A DNA stretch of 64,000 nt from NCBI GenBank assembly GCA_009844425.1, contig VYBN01000013.1:1-64000 (forward strand), written 5' to 3'. The stretch comes from Gammaproteobacteria bacterium. GTDB lineage: Bacteria > Pseudomonadota > Gammaproteobacteria > Steroidobacterales > Foliamicaceae. The position numbers and the translations under genes were made by a program. The notes below the pieces were generated by a model. It had not been told where the DNA came from and did not search any database. It saw only the letters and a program-made list of their open reading frames with translations. Below are positions 1 to 9,193 of this stretch, in pieces. The first letter of the stretch is position 1. Each line of letters starts with the position of its first letter.

Positions 1-62
1 CATAATCGGGATCAACAAAATAACACATCCCCTTGTATTTATGAGATAGCCTCTACGCAACC

Positions 63-2930
63 GTGTTCGGCGGACATCCCGAACCGCCCGATGCGAGCGG
101 CGCAGGCCAGTCGCTTTACTACCTGGCCGCATCCTTCGCAGTTCTGGTCCTCCCCACCGCGTGCATGGGCGCGACATTGCCGATGCTGTTGCGCTATGCG
201 GTGCAATCGGACGATCAGGTCGGCCCCAGAACAGGCGCGCTGTACGCCCTGAACACGATCGGCGCGATTGCCGGGACTCTCGCAGCGGCATTCCTGCTGC
301 TGCCCGCGCTCGGGCTCAGGAACAGCATTCTGTTTGGAGCGAGTGTGAATTTCGTCGTGTTCCTGGTGGCGGCCTGGTTGTCGCGGGCGCAGTCAGGCGT
401 TCGGGATACCGCATCATCCATGACGCTGCAACACGCGCGGATCGGGAAACAGGCCGAAGCACTGATACTCCCGGTCATGCTCATTTCCGGGATGGTGACG
501 TTTACCTATGAGGTCCTGTGGACGCGCCTGTTGTCGCATGTCCTGGGCGGCAGCGTCGTGGCGTTCGCAGTCATGCTCGCGAGTTTCCTCTCGGGAATTG
601 CGGTAGGCAGTGCGGTGGCGTCCCGTCTTGCGGTATCACGCCTGTTTTCCCAAAAGGCGTTCGCGGTAACGCAACTGGGAATCGCGGCCACCTCGCTGGC
701 GATCTACCAGCTGCTGGACGTTGCCGTACCGGAAATTGCAGGCCTCGGCCGCAATATTGCGCTTGCCGTTGCAGTGCTTCTGCCCGCGACATTGTTTATC
801 GGGGCGACATTTCCGCTCGCCGTTCGCATCCTCAGCCGCAACGAAGAGGATGCGGCGAACGCGTCCGCGCGCGTGTATTCATGGAACACCCTGGGCGCCA
901 TCGCAGGTGCGGTGATTGCCGGCTTCATATTGATTCCGGCTCTTCGTTACGAAGGAACGGTGAAGCTGGCGGTGATGGCGAACATTCTTCTGGCGCTTGC
1001 GGTTGCGCTCGCCGTACCGGTCCGGCTGTCGAAACTGGCGGGCGTTGCTGCCGCATCGGCGATTCTCGTTCTGATTGCCTTCAGGCCGAGCATGCCCGAG
1101 TCCTTTCTGAGGGTGTCACCATTGAACGATGCTCGCAACGGGACGATCCGCTACTATGATGTCGGTCGCTCGGCAACAGTCCTGATGCTGGAGCGGGATG
1201 GCTTCTTCTATTTGAGAACCAATGGCCTGCCCGAGGCATCGACGGACATGAATGGCGCGCCGCCGACCCGGCATTCGCAGCGTCTGCTCGCTGCGCTTCC
1301 GGTAATCGCCAGGCCTGAAGTCGAGAAAATGCTCGTCATCGGGCTTGGCGGCGGCGTCGTGGCTGAGGATATTCCGGCGTCGGTGCGGGAGTTCGATGTC
1401 ATCGAGCTGGAGCCGAAAGTGGTCGAAGCCAATCGCGAAATTGCCGCGGAGCGAAACACCGATCCGCTGAGCGATCCGCGCGTAAGGGTCGTGGTCAATG
1501 ACGCCCGGAACGCCATGCGCCTCATGACCAAGGAATATGATGCGATCGTCTCGCAGCCGTCACATCCCTGGACGGCTGGTTCGTCCCATCTCTACACGCG
1601 CGAATTCATGTCGCTGGCCAAGTCCCGGCTTGCGAAGGACGGCGTCTTCCTGCAGTGGATGAACCTCAGATTCGTTACCGAAGACCTGTTGCGGTCGCTC
1701 TCCGGCACCCTGCTGGACGTATTCCCGCACGTCCGGGCCTATCATTTCGATCCCAACGTCGTATTCTTCCTGGCTTCGCGATCGCCGTTGAACCCCGAAC
1801 TGGGGCTTGCGATGCACGGCGAGCCCCTTGCGACCCACCGGCCCCAGTTCATGCGCAAGGGAATTGCGTCCCTCAATGATGTCGTAGCAGGGCTCGCCTG
1901 GGATACCGAGGGACTGCGCGTGATGGCCGGTGGCGCACCTCTGCTCACGGACGACGAGAACCGGATGGCGCAAAGGATCGTGGGCGACTTTGAAAATGCT
2001 GCGATTCCGTATTCTCGCGTGAAAAGCCTGATCCGGGAGCACGGCCCACTGTTTGATCCGACCAGTTTTGTCTATCGAGAGCTTATCGGCGAGATTGACT
2101 TCGTTTACGTCGGTGATCGGCTCGCGGCAATGTATGCACCTGAACTTGTTCAGGCGCTTGTCCGGTCGCTGGCCGACCACAGACACGCAGATGGGGTCGC
2201 GATTGGCGCGAAAGTGCTCCTTTCGCAAGGTCAGCCGCGGCGAGCCGATCGGTTTCTGATGAGCGTGCTCGATCTGGATCCTGACAACCCGGTCGCAGGC
2301 TACCTGCTCTTCAAGGATCGCGGCGATTCACTTGCCGATGACTCGCTGCCCAGTCGAATTGCCGGCTTCGCCGACACGCTGACGGACGCCGCGCGGTCGG
2401 TGATTCTGAATTGGGACGATTCGTTCCGCGGGCCGGCTGCCGGCGCGCGTTCCGACGACGCCCTTCTCGCCGAGTCAGCGCCCTACGAGCAATGGTACGT
2501 AGATGCCGCAAAGATGCGCGCCGACTGGCGAATCCGGGCGGGCATGCGGGGTGAATCCGGCACTTACGCAGTTGACGCGATGAAAATCATAGACGATGCA
2601 ATCGCCCTGCATCAGGATCTTGATATATACGGCATGCGCATGGCCGCATCGTTTCTCGCCGGTGATTTTGATGCGACGCTCGAAACGGCGCGACGGATGA
2701 TCTGGGTGATTCGCACGGATCTGGAGTTTCGCTCTAGATCGGGCGGAACTCCGATGTCGCGTGTCGAAGCGAGAAATACGCTGCGAAGGCTTGACGCCAT
2801 CAATCGTGGCCTTAAGGAAGTAAGAGACCGGGGTCTTGCGGCAGAGTACAAACTCGATGATCTCGACGCGCAAGCCGGCGCGCTCGCAAGGCGGCTGGAA
2901 CTGATCGACCAGGGTGCTCCCCGGAGCTGA
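63..2930 (+). CDS. Membrane-fused spermidine-synthase-like protein, 5'-truncated
   Basis: The N-terminal ~330 residues are hydrophobic and carry two GATLP/GATFP-type segments typical of the membrane half of fused MFS/spermidine synthases. A Rossmann aminopropyltransferase-like domain follows, with an LGGGVV motif near residue 430 and QPSHPW where the family usually has EPSNPW. The C-terminal third is TPR-like. Family members normally have several more membrane helices before this point. Here homology-like sequence reaches back to an in-frame TGA at 42-44 and then stops, and bases 1-44 are AT-rich and unrelated. The GTG start is therefore nominal and the gene is probably a 5'-truncated fragment. 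Polyamine synthase activity is not assured for this fused family. Confidence 0.7.
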   Translation: MFGGHPEPPDASGAGQSLYYLAASFAVLVLPTACMGATLPMLLRYAVQSDDQVGPRTGALYALNTIGAIAGTLAAAFLLLPALGLRNSILFGASVNFVVFLVAAWLSRAQSGVRDTASSMTLQHARIGKQAEALILPVMLISGMVTFTYEVLWTRLLSHVLGGSVVAFAVMLASFLSGIAVGSAVASRLAVSRLFSQKAFAVTQLGIAATSLAIYQLLDVAVPEIAGLGRNIALAVAVLLPATLFIGATFPLAVRILSRNEEDAANASARVYSWNTLGAIAGAVIAGFILIPALRYEGTVKLAVMANILLALAVALAVPVRLSKLAGVAAASAILVLIAFRPSMPESFLRVSPLNDARNGTIRYYDVGRSATVLMLERDGFFYLRTNGLPEASTDMNGAPPTRHSQRLLAALPVIARPEVEKMLVIGLGGGVVAEDIPASVREFDVIELEPKVVEANREIAAERNTDPLSDPRVRVVVNDARNAMRLMTKEYDAIVSQPSHPWTAGSSHLYTREFMSLAKSRLAKDGVFLQWMNLRFVTEDLLRSLSGTLLDVFPHVRAYHFDPNVVFFLASRSPLNPELGLAMHGEPLATHRPQFMRKGIASLNDVVAGLAWDTEGLRVMAGGAPLLTDDENRMAQRIVGDFENAAIPYSRVKSLIREHGPLFDPTSFVYRELIGEIDFVYVGDRLAAMYAPELVQALVRSLADHRHADGVAIGAKVLLSQGQPRRADRFLMSVLDLDPDNPVAGYLLFKDRGDSLADDSLPSRIAGFADTLTDAARSVILNWDDSFRGPAAGARSDDALLAESAPYEQWYVDAAKMRADWRIRAGMRGESGTYAVDAMKIIDDAIALHQDLDIYGMRMAASFLAGDFDATLETARRMIWVIRTDLEFRSRSGGTPMSRVEARNTLRRLDAINRGLKEVRDRGLAAEYKLDDLDAQAGALARRLELIDQGAPRS

Positions 2931-2973
2931 TGAGTAATCCGGGACGGTCGGTCCACCACCCGGCGACGGCGCG

Positions 2974-3033
2974 CTCAGACACCAAAAATTATGCACTCAG
3001 ATGCCAGCGTGAACATTAACGGAAAACTATACT
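2974..3033 (+). promoter_or_regulatory. Putative AraC-type tandem operator and promoter of the arylsulfatase block
   Basis: Two direct repeats, CTCAGACACCA at 2974 and CTCAGATGCCAG at 2996, are spaced 22 bp apart. A -10-like TATACT lies at 3028-3033, 20 nt after the proximal repeat. The same motif, spacing and -10 distance occur at 14464-14523. The layout suits an AraC/XylS-family activator touching the -35 region. The likely regulator is the AraC-type gene at 13308; that link is inference. Confidence 0.6.
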
Positions 3034-3066
3034 CAGACATGGGCCGGTTCACAGAGGTCCACGCCC

Positions 3067-3864
3067 ATGGGTAGGAATGCAATGGACTTGGCGGCCAAGA
3101 GAATCGTTGTAACGGGCGCAGCGTCCGGAATTGGCAAGGAAAGTGCTCGAATGCTCCGGGAAAGGGGCGCGACGGTGATCGGTCTCGATCGCAAGCAGCC
3201 GGCAAATGGGCTGGTCGATCAGTTCATTCGCGTTGACTTGACGGAATTCGAGTCAATCGGCCGGGCCGTCAACGCGATCGAGGGCAAAGTCGATGGGCTT
3301 TGCAATATCGCCGGTGTGCCCCCGACGGCATCTATTGCCACCGTTGTCACCGTGAACTTCATTGCCTTGCGATACCTGACGGAGCGCATGCTGGACAAGC
3401 TCGCCGACGGCGCATCCATTATCAATATGGCATCGTTGGCAGGCGTGGGCTGGCCCGATTCCATCGAGCAGGTCAAGCGCTTCATTGCGGAGGCGGATTT
3501 CAACAATGCCGATAGTCTGTGCGAGGAACTCGGCATCGATGAGGAACGGAGCTATTTCTTTGCGAAGGAAGTGCTCCGCGTATGGACCATGCAGAACTGG
3601 AATACCTGGCGGCAGCGCGGGATACGGGTGAATGCAATAAGTCCCGGCCCCGTTGAAACTCCGATTCTGGCCGATTTCCTCGAGACTCTGGGTGAACGTG
3701 CCGAAGAGGACATGGGCGTCATGGGCCGCGCCGGTACGGTGGAAGAGATTGCACCGATCGTTGTATTTCTGTGCAGTGATGACAGCGTCTGGATAAACGG
3801 CACGAACATAGCCGCAGATGGCGGTATGCAGGCGCATGTGATGAGACAGGTTCACGGGTTCTGA
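3067..3864 (+). CDS. Short-chain dehydrogenase, coniferyl-alcohol / 3-alpha-hydroxysteroid dehydrogenase type
   Basis: A classical SDR with the TGAASGIG nucleotide-binding motif at residues 16-23 and catalytic Ser123, Tyr163 and Lys167. The unusually long stretch of about 40 residues between Ser and Tyr is typical of the 3-alpha-HSD/carbonyl reductase and coniferyl-alcohol dehydrogenase (CalA) branch. Met6 (ATG at 3082) is an alternative start; an AGAGG precedes the first ATG. It is the first gene of the block running to 11855. An NAD-dependent oxidation of an aromatic alcohol to the aldehyde fits its neighbours, but the substrate is inferred. Confidence 0.8.
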   Translation: MGRNAMDLAAKRIVVTGAASGIGKESARMLRERGATVIGLDRKQPANGLVDQFIRVDLTEFESIGRAVNAIEGKVDGLCNIAGVPPTASIATVVTVNFIALRYLTERMLDKLADGASIINMASLAGVGWPDSIEQVKRFIAEADFNNADSLCEELGIDEERSYFFAKEVLRVWTMQNWNTWRQRGIRVNAISPGPVETPILADFLETLGERAEEDMGVMGRAGTVEEIAPIVVFLCSDDSVWINGTNIAADGGMQAHVMRQVHGF

Positions 3865-3877
3865 AGAGGGTGCGGCT

Positions 3878-5575
3878 TTGAGGCATCTTCGATTTGCACC
3901 TGCAGCCTTTCTGGCCGTTTCGCTGTTATCGGGTTGCGGCGGCGGCGATGGTGGTTCCGCTCCAGTCAGTGAGGGAGATGCGCGCCCCAACATTCTGCTG
4001 ATTGTCGTTGACGACCTGGGTCTGAACGATCTCAGTTTTTTTGGCAGCGAGATCGAGACGCCGAATATAGATGCGCTGGTGAGGGATGGAGTGATGCTCG
4101 CGGATTTCAATGCGAGCCCTAACTGTTCGCCTACGCGGGCGATGCTCATGACGGGTGTGGACAACCACGTTGTCGGCCTTGGATGGATGGCCGAAGTGCT
4201 GCCGGATTTTCTGAAGGGTCGCCCCGGTTACGAGGGCTACCTCAATCAGCGCGCCGCCACACTGCCGGAGCTTATGGCCGATGCCGGCTACAACACTTAT
4301 ATGACCGGCAAGTGGCACCTTGGAAACACGGAAGAGACAAGCCCTTTCGCACGGGGTTTTGACAGGACATTCAGCCTGGCGAACGGTGGCGCGGGCGCCT
4401 TTCAGAATCAATTGTGGTTGCTTCCGCACGATCCCATCGTTTATCGCGAGAACGGCAAACGGGTCGAGGTTCTGCCCGACGATTTCTACAGCACCCGTTT
4501 CTATACGGAAAAGATGATCGAGTTCATCGACAGCGATCTTGGCGACGGCAAGCCGTTTCTGGCGTTCCTTTCATATACGTCGCCGCACTGGCCGCTTCAG
4601 GCGCCGGCGGAATCCATCGCCAAGTACGAGGACATGTATCTCGATGGGTACGATGCTCTGAAGAGTCGCCGCCTGCAACGTCTCAAGGATCTGAGTTTCT
4701 ACGAACAGGATATCGACGCATTCCCCAGGATGCTGAAGGGAAGACCATGGGTCGAGCTTACCGAAGAGGAACAGCGATACGAGTCGAAGAAGATGGCCAT
4801 ATACGCCGCCATGGTTGACGATCTCGATGTCTACATCGGTGTAATCGTCGATCATCTGAAGGGCATAGGCGAGTATGAGAACACCCTGATCTTCTTTATG
4901 TCGGACAACGGCCCGGAAGGCAACAACATCCTGATGGGTCCGGGCATGAACGAGTATCTGGAAGCCTGTTGCGACAACCGATACGAAAATATAGGCAACG
5001 CCGATTCCTACGTCATCTACGGTCCCGATTGGGCCCAGGCCGGCAACGTGCCGTTGCGGACCTACAAGGCGCACACATCGCAAGGAGCGTTGCTGGTGCC
5101 CGCCTTCGCCCATTTTCCGAAAAACTACCCGGGGGGCAGGACCTCTGACGAATTCCTGACGATAAAGGACTTATTGCCGACCATTCTCGAGGCGGCGAAT
5201 GTGGAACATCCTGGAGGCGGGATGTATCGCGGGCGCGAGGTCGCCGAATTGGAGGGACGTTCAATGCACCCGCTTCTGCTCGGCCGGCAGGATTCCATTC
5301 GCGAACCGACAGACTACATGGGCTGGGAAATATTCGGCCGACGTGCGATCCGCAAGGGCGACTGGAAGGCGATTTACCTGGCGCAACCGCTGTTCGGAGA
5401 AAACGATGTTCCGTTGGTAAAGCTGCAGACCTGGCAGCTCTATAACCTGGCCGACGATCCCGGCGAAGTAAACGACCTGTCCGCCGAGCACCCGGCGAAG
5501 CTGAATGAACTGGTGGCTCTTTGGGACGAGTACGCGGAAAGAAACAATATCTTCATTCGTGAGGGCGCCGAATGA
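3878..5575 (+). CDS. atsA: Arylsulfatase, AtsA-like, predicted lipoprotein
   Basis: A type I sulfatase of 565 residues. The formylglycine site is CSPTR with Cys83, metal-binding Asp45-Asp46 lie in VVDDLG, Lys145 in GKWHLG, and Asp343-Asn344 in SDNGPEG. Long stretches (for example the region around GYEG, GKWHLG, and WEIFGRRAIRKGDWK near the C-terminus) resemble Pseudomonas aeruginosa arylsulfatase AtsA. The leader ends in a lipobox, LLSGC with Cys20, predicting a lipid-anchored periplasmic enzyme. Translation seems to start at TTG after GAAGAGGG. It should release a phenol and sulfate from aryl sulfate esters, feeding the oxidases downstream. A formylglycine-generating enzyme is not seen in this window. 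Confidence 0.88.
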   Translation: MRHLRFAPAAFLAVSLLSGCGGGDGGSAPVSEGDARPNILLIVVDDLGLNDLSFFGSEIETPNIDALVRDGVMLADFNASPNCSPTRAMLMTGVDNHVVGLGWMAEVLPDFLKGRPGYEGYLNQRAATLPELMADAGYNTYMTGKWHLGNTEETSPFARGFDRTFSLANGGAGAFQNQLWLLPHDPIVYRENGKRVEVLPDDFYSTRFYTEKMIEFIDSDLGDGKPFLAFLSYTSPHWPLQAPAESIAKYEDMYLDGYDALKSRRLQRLKDLSFYEQDIDAFPRMLKGRPWVELTEEEQRYESKKMAIYAAMVDDLDVYIGVIVDHLKGIGEYENTLIFFMSDNGPEGNNILMGPGMNEYLEACCDNRYENIGNADSYVIYGPDWAQAGNVPLRTYKAHTSQGALLVPAFAHFPKNYPGGRTSDEFLTIKDLLPTILEAANVEHPGGGMYRGREVAELEGRSMHPLLLGRQDSIREPTDYMGWEIFGRRAIRKGDWKAIYLAQPLFGENDVPLVKLQTWQLYNLADDPGEVNDLSAEHPAKLNELVALWDEYAERNNIFIREGAE

Positions 5576-6720
5576 AAAAAGGCATCCTGGCGGCAGTCAT
5601 TGCCGCCTCGGTTAACGGCATGTTCGCGGTCTTTTCCGTCATCCTGGCACTGGCCATTTCCCGGGACGGGCTGGCGCACGAAAGCGAATACGACCCGAAG
5701 ACGAATCCCCGGCCCTGGATTCGGCCGCTGGACCGGCAGGGCTTTCACCTCGGTTTTCCGCTGGCAACCGTTACGCCAATGCTTTCGCCGGCTGACACCG
5801 GCGGCTTGTTCGATGGGGGCGTCGAGCACATCGAAACGGATTACTACGGCCCGGCGCATGTGCACGAGAAATTGGACGAAACCATCATCATGATCGATGG
5901 CAGCGCCTACATACGACTCAATGATCGCGACTTCACGCTCACCAGGGGCGAATGGCTTCACATCCCACGGGGCACGGTTCACAGTTTCAAGTCAACGGGC
6001 AGCCCGGCCAAGTGGATTATCCTGAAATCACCGTCGGCGCCACCGCCGCCCGCAACTGTCACGCCCGAGTGCGATCGTTCCGCATTCACGCCTTCGATGG
6101 TCGCGGATGTCGAGAGAATGAAACAGTTCTATCACGACTGCCTCGATGACTTTTATATGGTTCCGGATGCAGGTTTACCGGGAACACCCTATACGCCCAG
6201 CAGTTACAGGCCCGATTTCGAGGTTCGTCCCTGGGTCCGGCCGCTGGACCGCCGACAATTTCACCTTGGCTTCCCGTCCGCAAGCGTTACGCCCATGTTG
6301 AGCGGCGAAGATACGGGGGGCGCATTTACGGGCGCCATAGAGCATATCGAGACCGATTACTACGGTCCCGCGCATGTGCACTACACCAAGTCCGAGACGA
6401 TCATCATGATCGATGGGAGCACCCGGCTCCGGGTGGATGGCACCGACATTACATTGACGGAGGGTCAGTGGCTGCATATTCCGCCCGGCAATGTGCACAG
6501 CTTTGATTCCACCGGCAATCCGGCCAGGTGGATCATCCTGCAGTCGCCTGCATCGGGAGAGCCTGGCGATGCGGCGGATTCGGATGAGTGCGACAGGAGC
6601 GCCTTCACGCCGGACATGATTGCCGATCCGGAAATCATGACCAGGTGGTATCACGACTGCGTGGATGACTTCTACATGGTCCCGGAAGCGGGACTGCCCG
6701 GTGACGAAGCGGGGCGGTAG
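5572..6720 (+). CDS. Membrane-anchored tandem double-cupin protein with chimeric leader
   Basis: Two near-identical halves (about residues 45-195 and 215-375), each a cupin followed by a conserved tail with CDRSAFTP, YHDC and DDFYMVP. Metal ligands are intact in both: His96, His98, Glu103 and His137, then His268, His270, Glu275 and His309. ATGA overlap couples it to the sulfatase. The first ~31 residues form a hydrophobic leader that matches two separate parts of the symporter encoded at 14551 (see findings). The reaction is unknown; a periplasmic metal-dependent role on a phenolic or ester substrate is possible. Confidence 0.75.
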   Translation: MKKGILAAVIAASVNGMFAVFSVILALAISRDGLAHESEYDPKTNPRPWIRPLDRQGFHLGFPLATVTPMLSPADTGGLFDGGVEHIETDYYGPAHVHEKLDETIIMIDGSAYIRLNDRDFTLTRGEWLHIPRGTVHSFKSTGSPAKWIILKSPSAPPPPATVTPECDRSAFTPSMVADVERMKQFYHDCLDDFYMVPDAGLPGTPYTPSSYRPDFEVRPWVRPLDRRQFHLGFPSASVTPMLSGEDTGGAFTGAIEHIETDYYGPAHVHYTKSETIIMIDGSTRLRVDGTDITLTEGQWLHIPPGNVHSFDSTGNPARWIILQSPASGEPGDAADSDECDRSAFTPDMIADPEIMTRWYHDCVDDFYMVPEAGLPGDEAGR

Positions 6721-6738
6721 TTCGCGCGGTTACTCAAT

Positions 6739-7182
6739 ATGGGGAAACGAATGATGAATAGACGGGCGTTTGTGAAAATGGGCATCGGCTCCGTGTCGGC
6801 TTCGCTGATATGGCCCGTGCTGGCGCAAGGCAAGTCCGGCGCAGAACTGCTGAACACTGTTGTGGTTTATCACGAAAATGCGCCCGACGGGACGGCTTTC
6901 TTCGGGGAACTCCTGGACAGGGGTGCGGAACCATTCCCGATTGGCGGAACTCTCGATCCTGCCCGGAAGAACCAGCTGTACCGCCGCCTCCAGGAACGTC
7001 CCTCGCTGGTCATGGGTCTGACTGACCAGGTGAGCGCTTTCGAATTGCAGATGGCCGCGGGAGACGCTTTTCATTTCAAGGTGCCTGAGGACCAGGTGTC
7101 CATCGAAAACCGTGGGGATGGCTCATTGGTGGCCTGGGCCGTAGCCCCGATTGCTGAAATACGCAAAGGAGGTGGAGCATGA
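6739..7182 (+). CDS. Tat-exported protein of unknown function
   Basis: A 147-residue protein with a twin-arginine leader (NRRAFVKMG) followed by a hydrophobic stretch ending near AQG, so likely a folded periplasmic protein of about 115 residues. GGGGAAA precedes ATG codons at 6751 and 6754, either of which is a better start than 6739. It overlaps the flavoprotein gene by ATGA, which suggests an accessory or assembly role for the flavocytochrome. No catalytic motif is recognised. Confidence 0.65.
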   Translation: MGKRMMNRRAFVKMGIGSVSASLIWPVLAQGKSGAELLNTVVVYHENAPDGTAFFGELLDRGAEPFPIGGTLDPARKNQLYRRLQERPSLVMGLTDQVSAFELQMAAGDAFHFKVPEDQVSIENRGDGSLVAWAVAPIAEIRKGGGA

Positions 7183-8855
7183 GAACTCCGGATGGGGTAA
7201 GCGAAAGCGACTTTCGGAAGGCGCTCGAGGAATTCGCGAATATAGTCGGATCCCAGTGGGTATTCACGTCGCCGGAAGCCGTGGATCTGTATCGCGACGT
7301 TTACTCGATTTACAGGAATGAGCCGGAAGAGCCGGTGATTCCGGCGGCGATCGCACCTTATACAGCCGAAGAAGTACAGGCGGTCGTGAAGGTTGCGAAC
7401 CGATACAGGATCCCCCTGTATCCGATCTCCACAGGCAAGAACCTGGGTTACGGTGGCCCCTCGCCGGTGTACTCGGGCAGCCTCGTACTCGACCTGAAGC
7501 GCATGGATCGCATTCTTAACGTCGACGTTCAGAGCGCGACCGTCCTGGTTGAGCCGGGAGTCAGTTTTTACCAGCTGTATGAGTACTTCGAGGAAAACAA
7601 CATCCCACTAACCATGGATATTCCCGATCCGGCGTGGGGCAGCCTCGTCGGCCATGCACTGGACCGTGGCCTGGCGCATACCTATTCGCAATACGGCCGC
7701 GACCGCTGGAGTAGCCGGTGCGGCATGGAGGTCGTGTTGCCTACGGGTGAGTTGATCCGTACCGGAACCGGGGCTGCGGAAAACACCGCAATCTGGCAGG
7801 ACCATCAATACGGCATGGGTCCTCAGATTGACGGGATCTTCGCACAGTCAAATTACGGTGTGGTGACCAAGATGGGGTTCTGGTTGCGGCCGGCGCACGA
7901 GGGGTTCCGCCGCGGCCGCGTTCACTTTGCGAATTTCGACGATATCCACAAGATGCTGGAACTGGATACCCGCCTGCAAAACATGGAAGTCTATAACGGC
8001 ATGGCGAATCTGGGCACGCCGTTGTACGGAAGCATGATGCCCGGCATGCACGAGAAACCGGTCACCGATCCCGAGCACCTGCGCCTGCTTGAGATCAAGG
8101 ACAGCAAGCGCCCCGACCCCGGCCCCCTGGCGCGCTATGGAAAGGAAAACAGGATTCCGTTCTGGGTGCTGGATCTCAAGTACCACGGGCCAAACTCGAT
8201 TACAAAGGCGCAGTGGGAGTACACCCGGGACCTGTTTTCCCGGGAGGTGCCCGGGTGCTGGTTCACGGAGTACGAACCGCTTACGTTCCCGCTGGACAAG
8301 GCGACCATGGATACGCTGAACGAACCCGGTCGTGTCGAAAAGGTGCACCTCGGCATTCCCACGCTGGCTCGATTCGCGAGCGTCATGCGCAGCGAGCTCA
8401 ACCCGAATCCCGATGTCGGCCACCTCTGGTTTGCACCCATGGTTCCGAAGAACGGGACGGAAGTCCTGAAGGCGCAGGAAGTACTGCAACGGGAAACGGA
8501 CCGTCTGGGCGTCAAACTGCCGTTCCCCTATTACGCGCAGATGCCGCTCTTCTGGTACCCGAGAGTGGGCATCTTCCTCGCCGGCTGGCAGGTCAGCCCC
8601 GACCCCAAGGTCAATCAGCGAACCCGGGAACAGTACATCGAGCTTACGCAGATTTGCGCCGATCTTGGCTGGACCGAATACCGGGCGCCGGCCCCGCTGC
8701 ACAAGGACATTATCGGCATGGCGAACGGCTTCAACGACTCGGCCATGATGAAGTTCCGGAACACGCTGAAGGACGCCATCGACCCGAACGGAATCATTTC
8801 CGCGGGGCGCTATGACGTTTGGCCGAAGCATCTCAGAGAGGAGCGAGAGTCATGA
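7179..8855 (+). CDS. pchF: Flavoprotein subunit of a p-cresol methylhydroxylase / vanillyl-alcohol oxidase family enzyme
   Basis: 558 residues with the FAD-binding (PCMH-type) domain, including PISTGKNLGYGGPSP near residue 86, and a long C-terminal substrate-cap domain; the length matches PchF, eugenol hydroxylase flavoprotein and vanillyl-alcohol oxidase. It is immediately followed by a c-type cytochrome, as in the two-subunit flavocytochromes that hydroxylate a 4-alkylphenol at the benzylic carbon with water and pass electrons to cytochrome c. No export leader is visible on this subunit; the Tat protein upstream or the cytochrome may bring it to the periplasm. The true 4-substituted phenol is not known. 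Confidence 0.85.
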   Translation: MRTPDGVSESDFRKALEEFANIVGSQWVFTSPEAVDLYRDVYSIYRNEPEEPVIPAAIAPYTAEEVQAVVKVANRYRIPLYPISTGKNLGYGGPSPVYSGSLVLDLKRMDRILNVDVQSATVLVEPGVSFYQLYEYFEENNIPLTMDIPDPAWGSLVGHALDRGLAHTYSQYGRDRWSSRCGMEVVLPTGELIRTGTGAAENTAIWQDHQYGMGPQIDGIFAQSNYGVVTKMGFWLRPAHEGFRRGRVHFANFDDIHKMLELDTRLQNMEVYNGMANLGTPLYGSMMPGMHEKPVTDPEHLRLLEIKDSKRPDPGPLARYGKENRIPFWVLDLKYHGPNSITKAQWEYTRDLFSREVPGCWFTEYEPLTFPLDKATMDTLNEPGRVEKVHLGIPTLARFASVMRSELNPNPDVGHLWFAPMVPKNGTEVLKAQEVLQRETDRLGVKLPFPYYAQMPLFWYPRVGIFLAGWQVSPDPKVNQRTREQYIELTQICADLGWTEYRAPAPLHKDIIGMANGFNDSAMMKFRNTLKDAIDPNGIISAGRYDVWPKHLREERES

Positions 8856-9193
8856 AAAGGCTGATCCTTTTGTCAATACTTGCAGCGTCCATGGGAGTAG
8901 CCGAGGCCGACGACGAAAAGCAGCATGCCAGAGGCAAGGCCGTCTACGGCAAGTGGTGTCTGATCTGCCATGGCGAAGACAATGGCTCGTCCGGAGGCGG
9001 AACCCGGGCGCTGAAGGTCCTTTACAAGGGCGTGGTGCCCGCCAAGCTCGAAGACAGGACCGACATGACTCCCGAATTCATCAAGACGGTCGTCCGGCAA
9101 GGACAGGCCGGCATGCCGAACTTCAGATACACGGAAATCAGCCCCGAAGACCTGGAGGCCGTAATCGCCTACCTGAGGAGGAACAACAAGTAA
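8852..9193 (+). CDS. pchC: Cytochrome c subunit of the flavocytochrome
   Basis: A 113-residue mono-haem class I cytochrome with a Sec leader ending near AEA, haem site CLICH (Cys36, Cys39, His40) and likely axial Met88 in GMPNF. The ATG at 8852 overlaps the flavoprotein stop (ATGA), is preceded by GAGAGGAGCGAGAG, and gives a clean leader, so the longer in-frame start at 8819 was not used. It should accept electrons from the flavoprotein. Its haem would be attached by the Ccm system encoded at 23835-30865. Confidence 0.85.
   Translation: MKRLILLSILAASMGVAEADDEKQHARGKAVYGKWCLICHGEDNGSSGGGTRALKVLYKGVVPAKLEDRTDMTPEFIKTVVRQGQAGMPNFRYTEISPEDLEAVIAYLRRNNK

Noticed and set aside
1560-2228. Long antisense open frame under the spermidine-synthase-like gene
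   Set aside because: High-GC shadow of the real plus-strand gene; no motif, leader or ribosome-binding site. The same holds for many other antisense frames, for example 7848-8831, 16626-17933 and 53244-54665.
8812-9192. Open frame continuing upstream of the creatinase-like gene through the cytochrome gene
   Set aside because: The cytochrome c in another frame has a leader and CxxCH, and the creatinase-like protein has its own Tat leader at the TAATG overlap, so the upstream extension is not coding.
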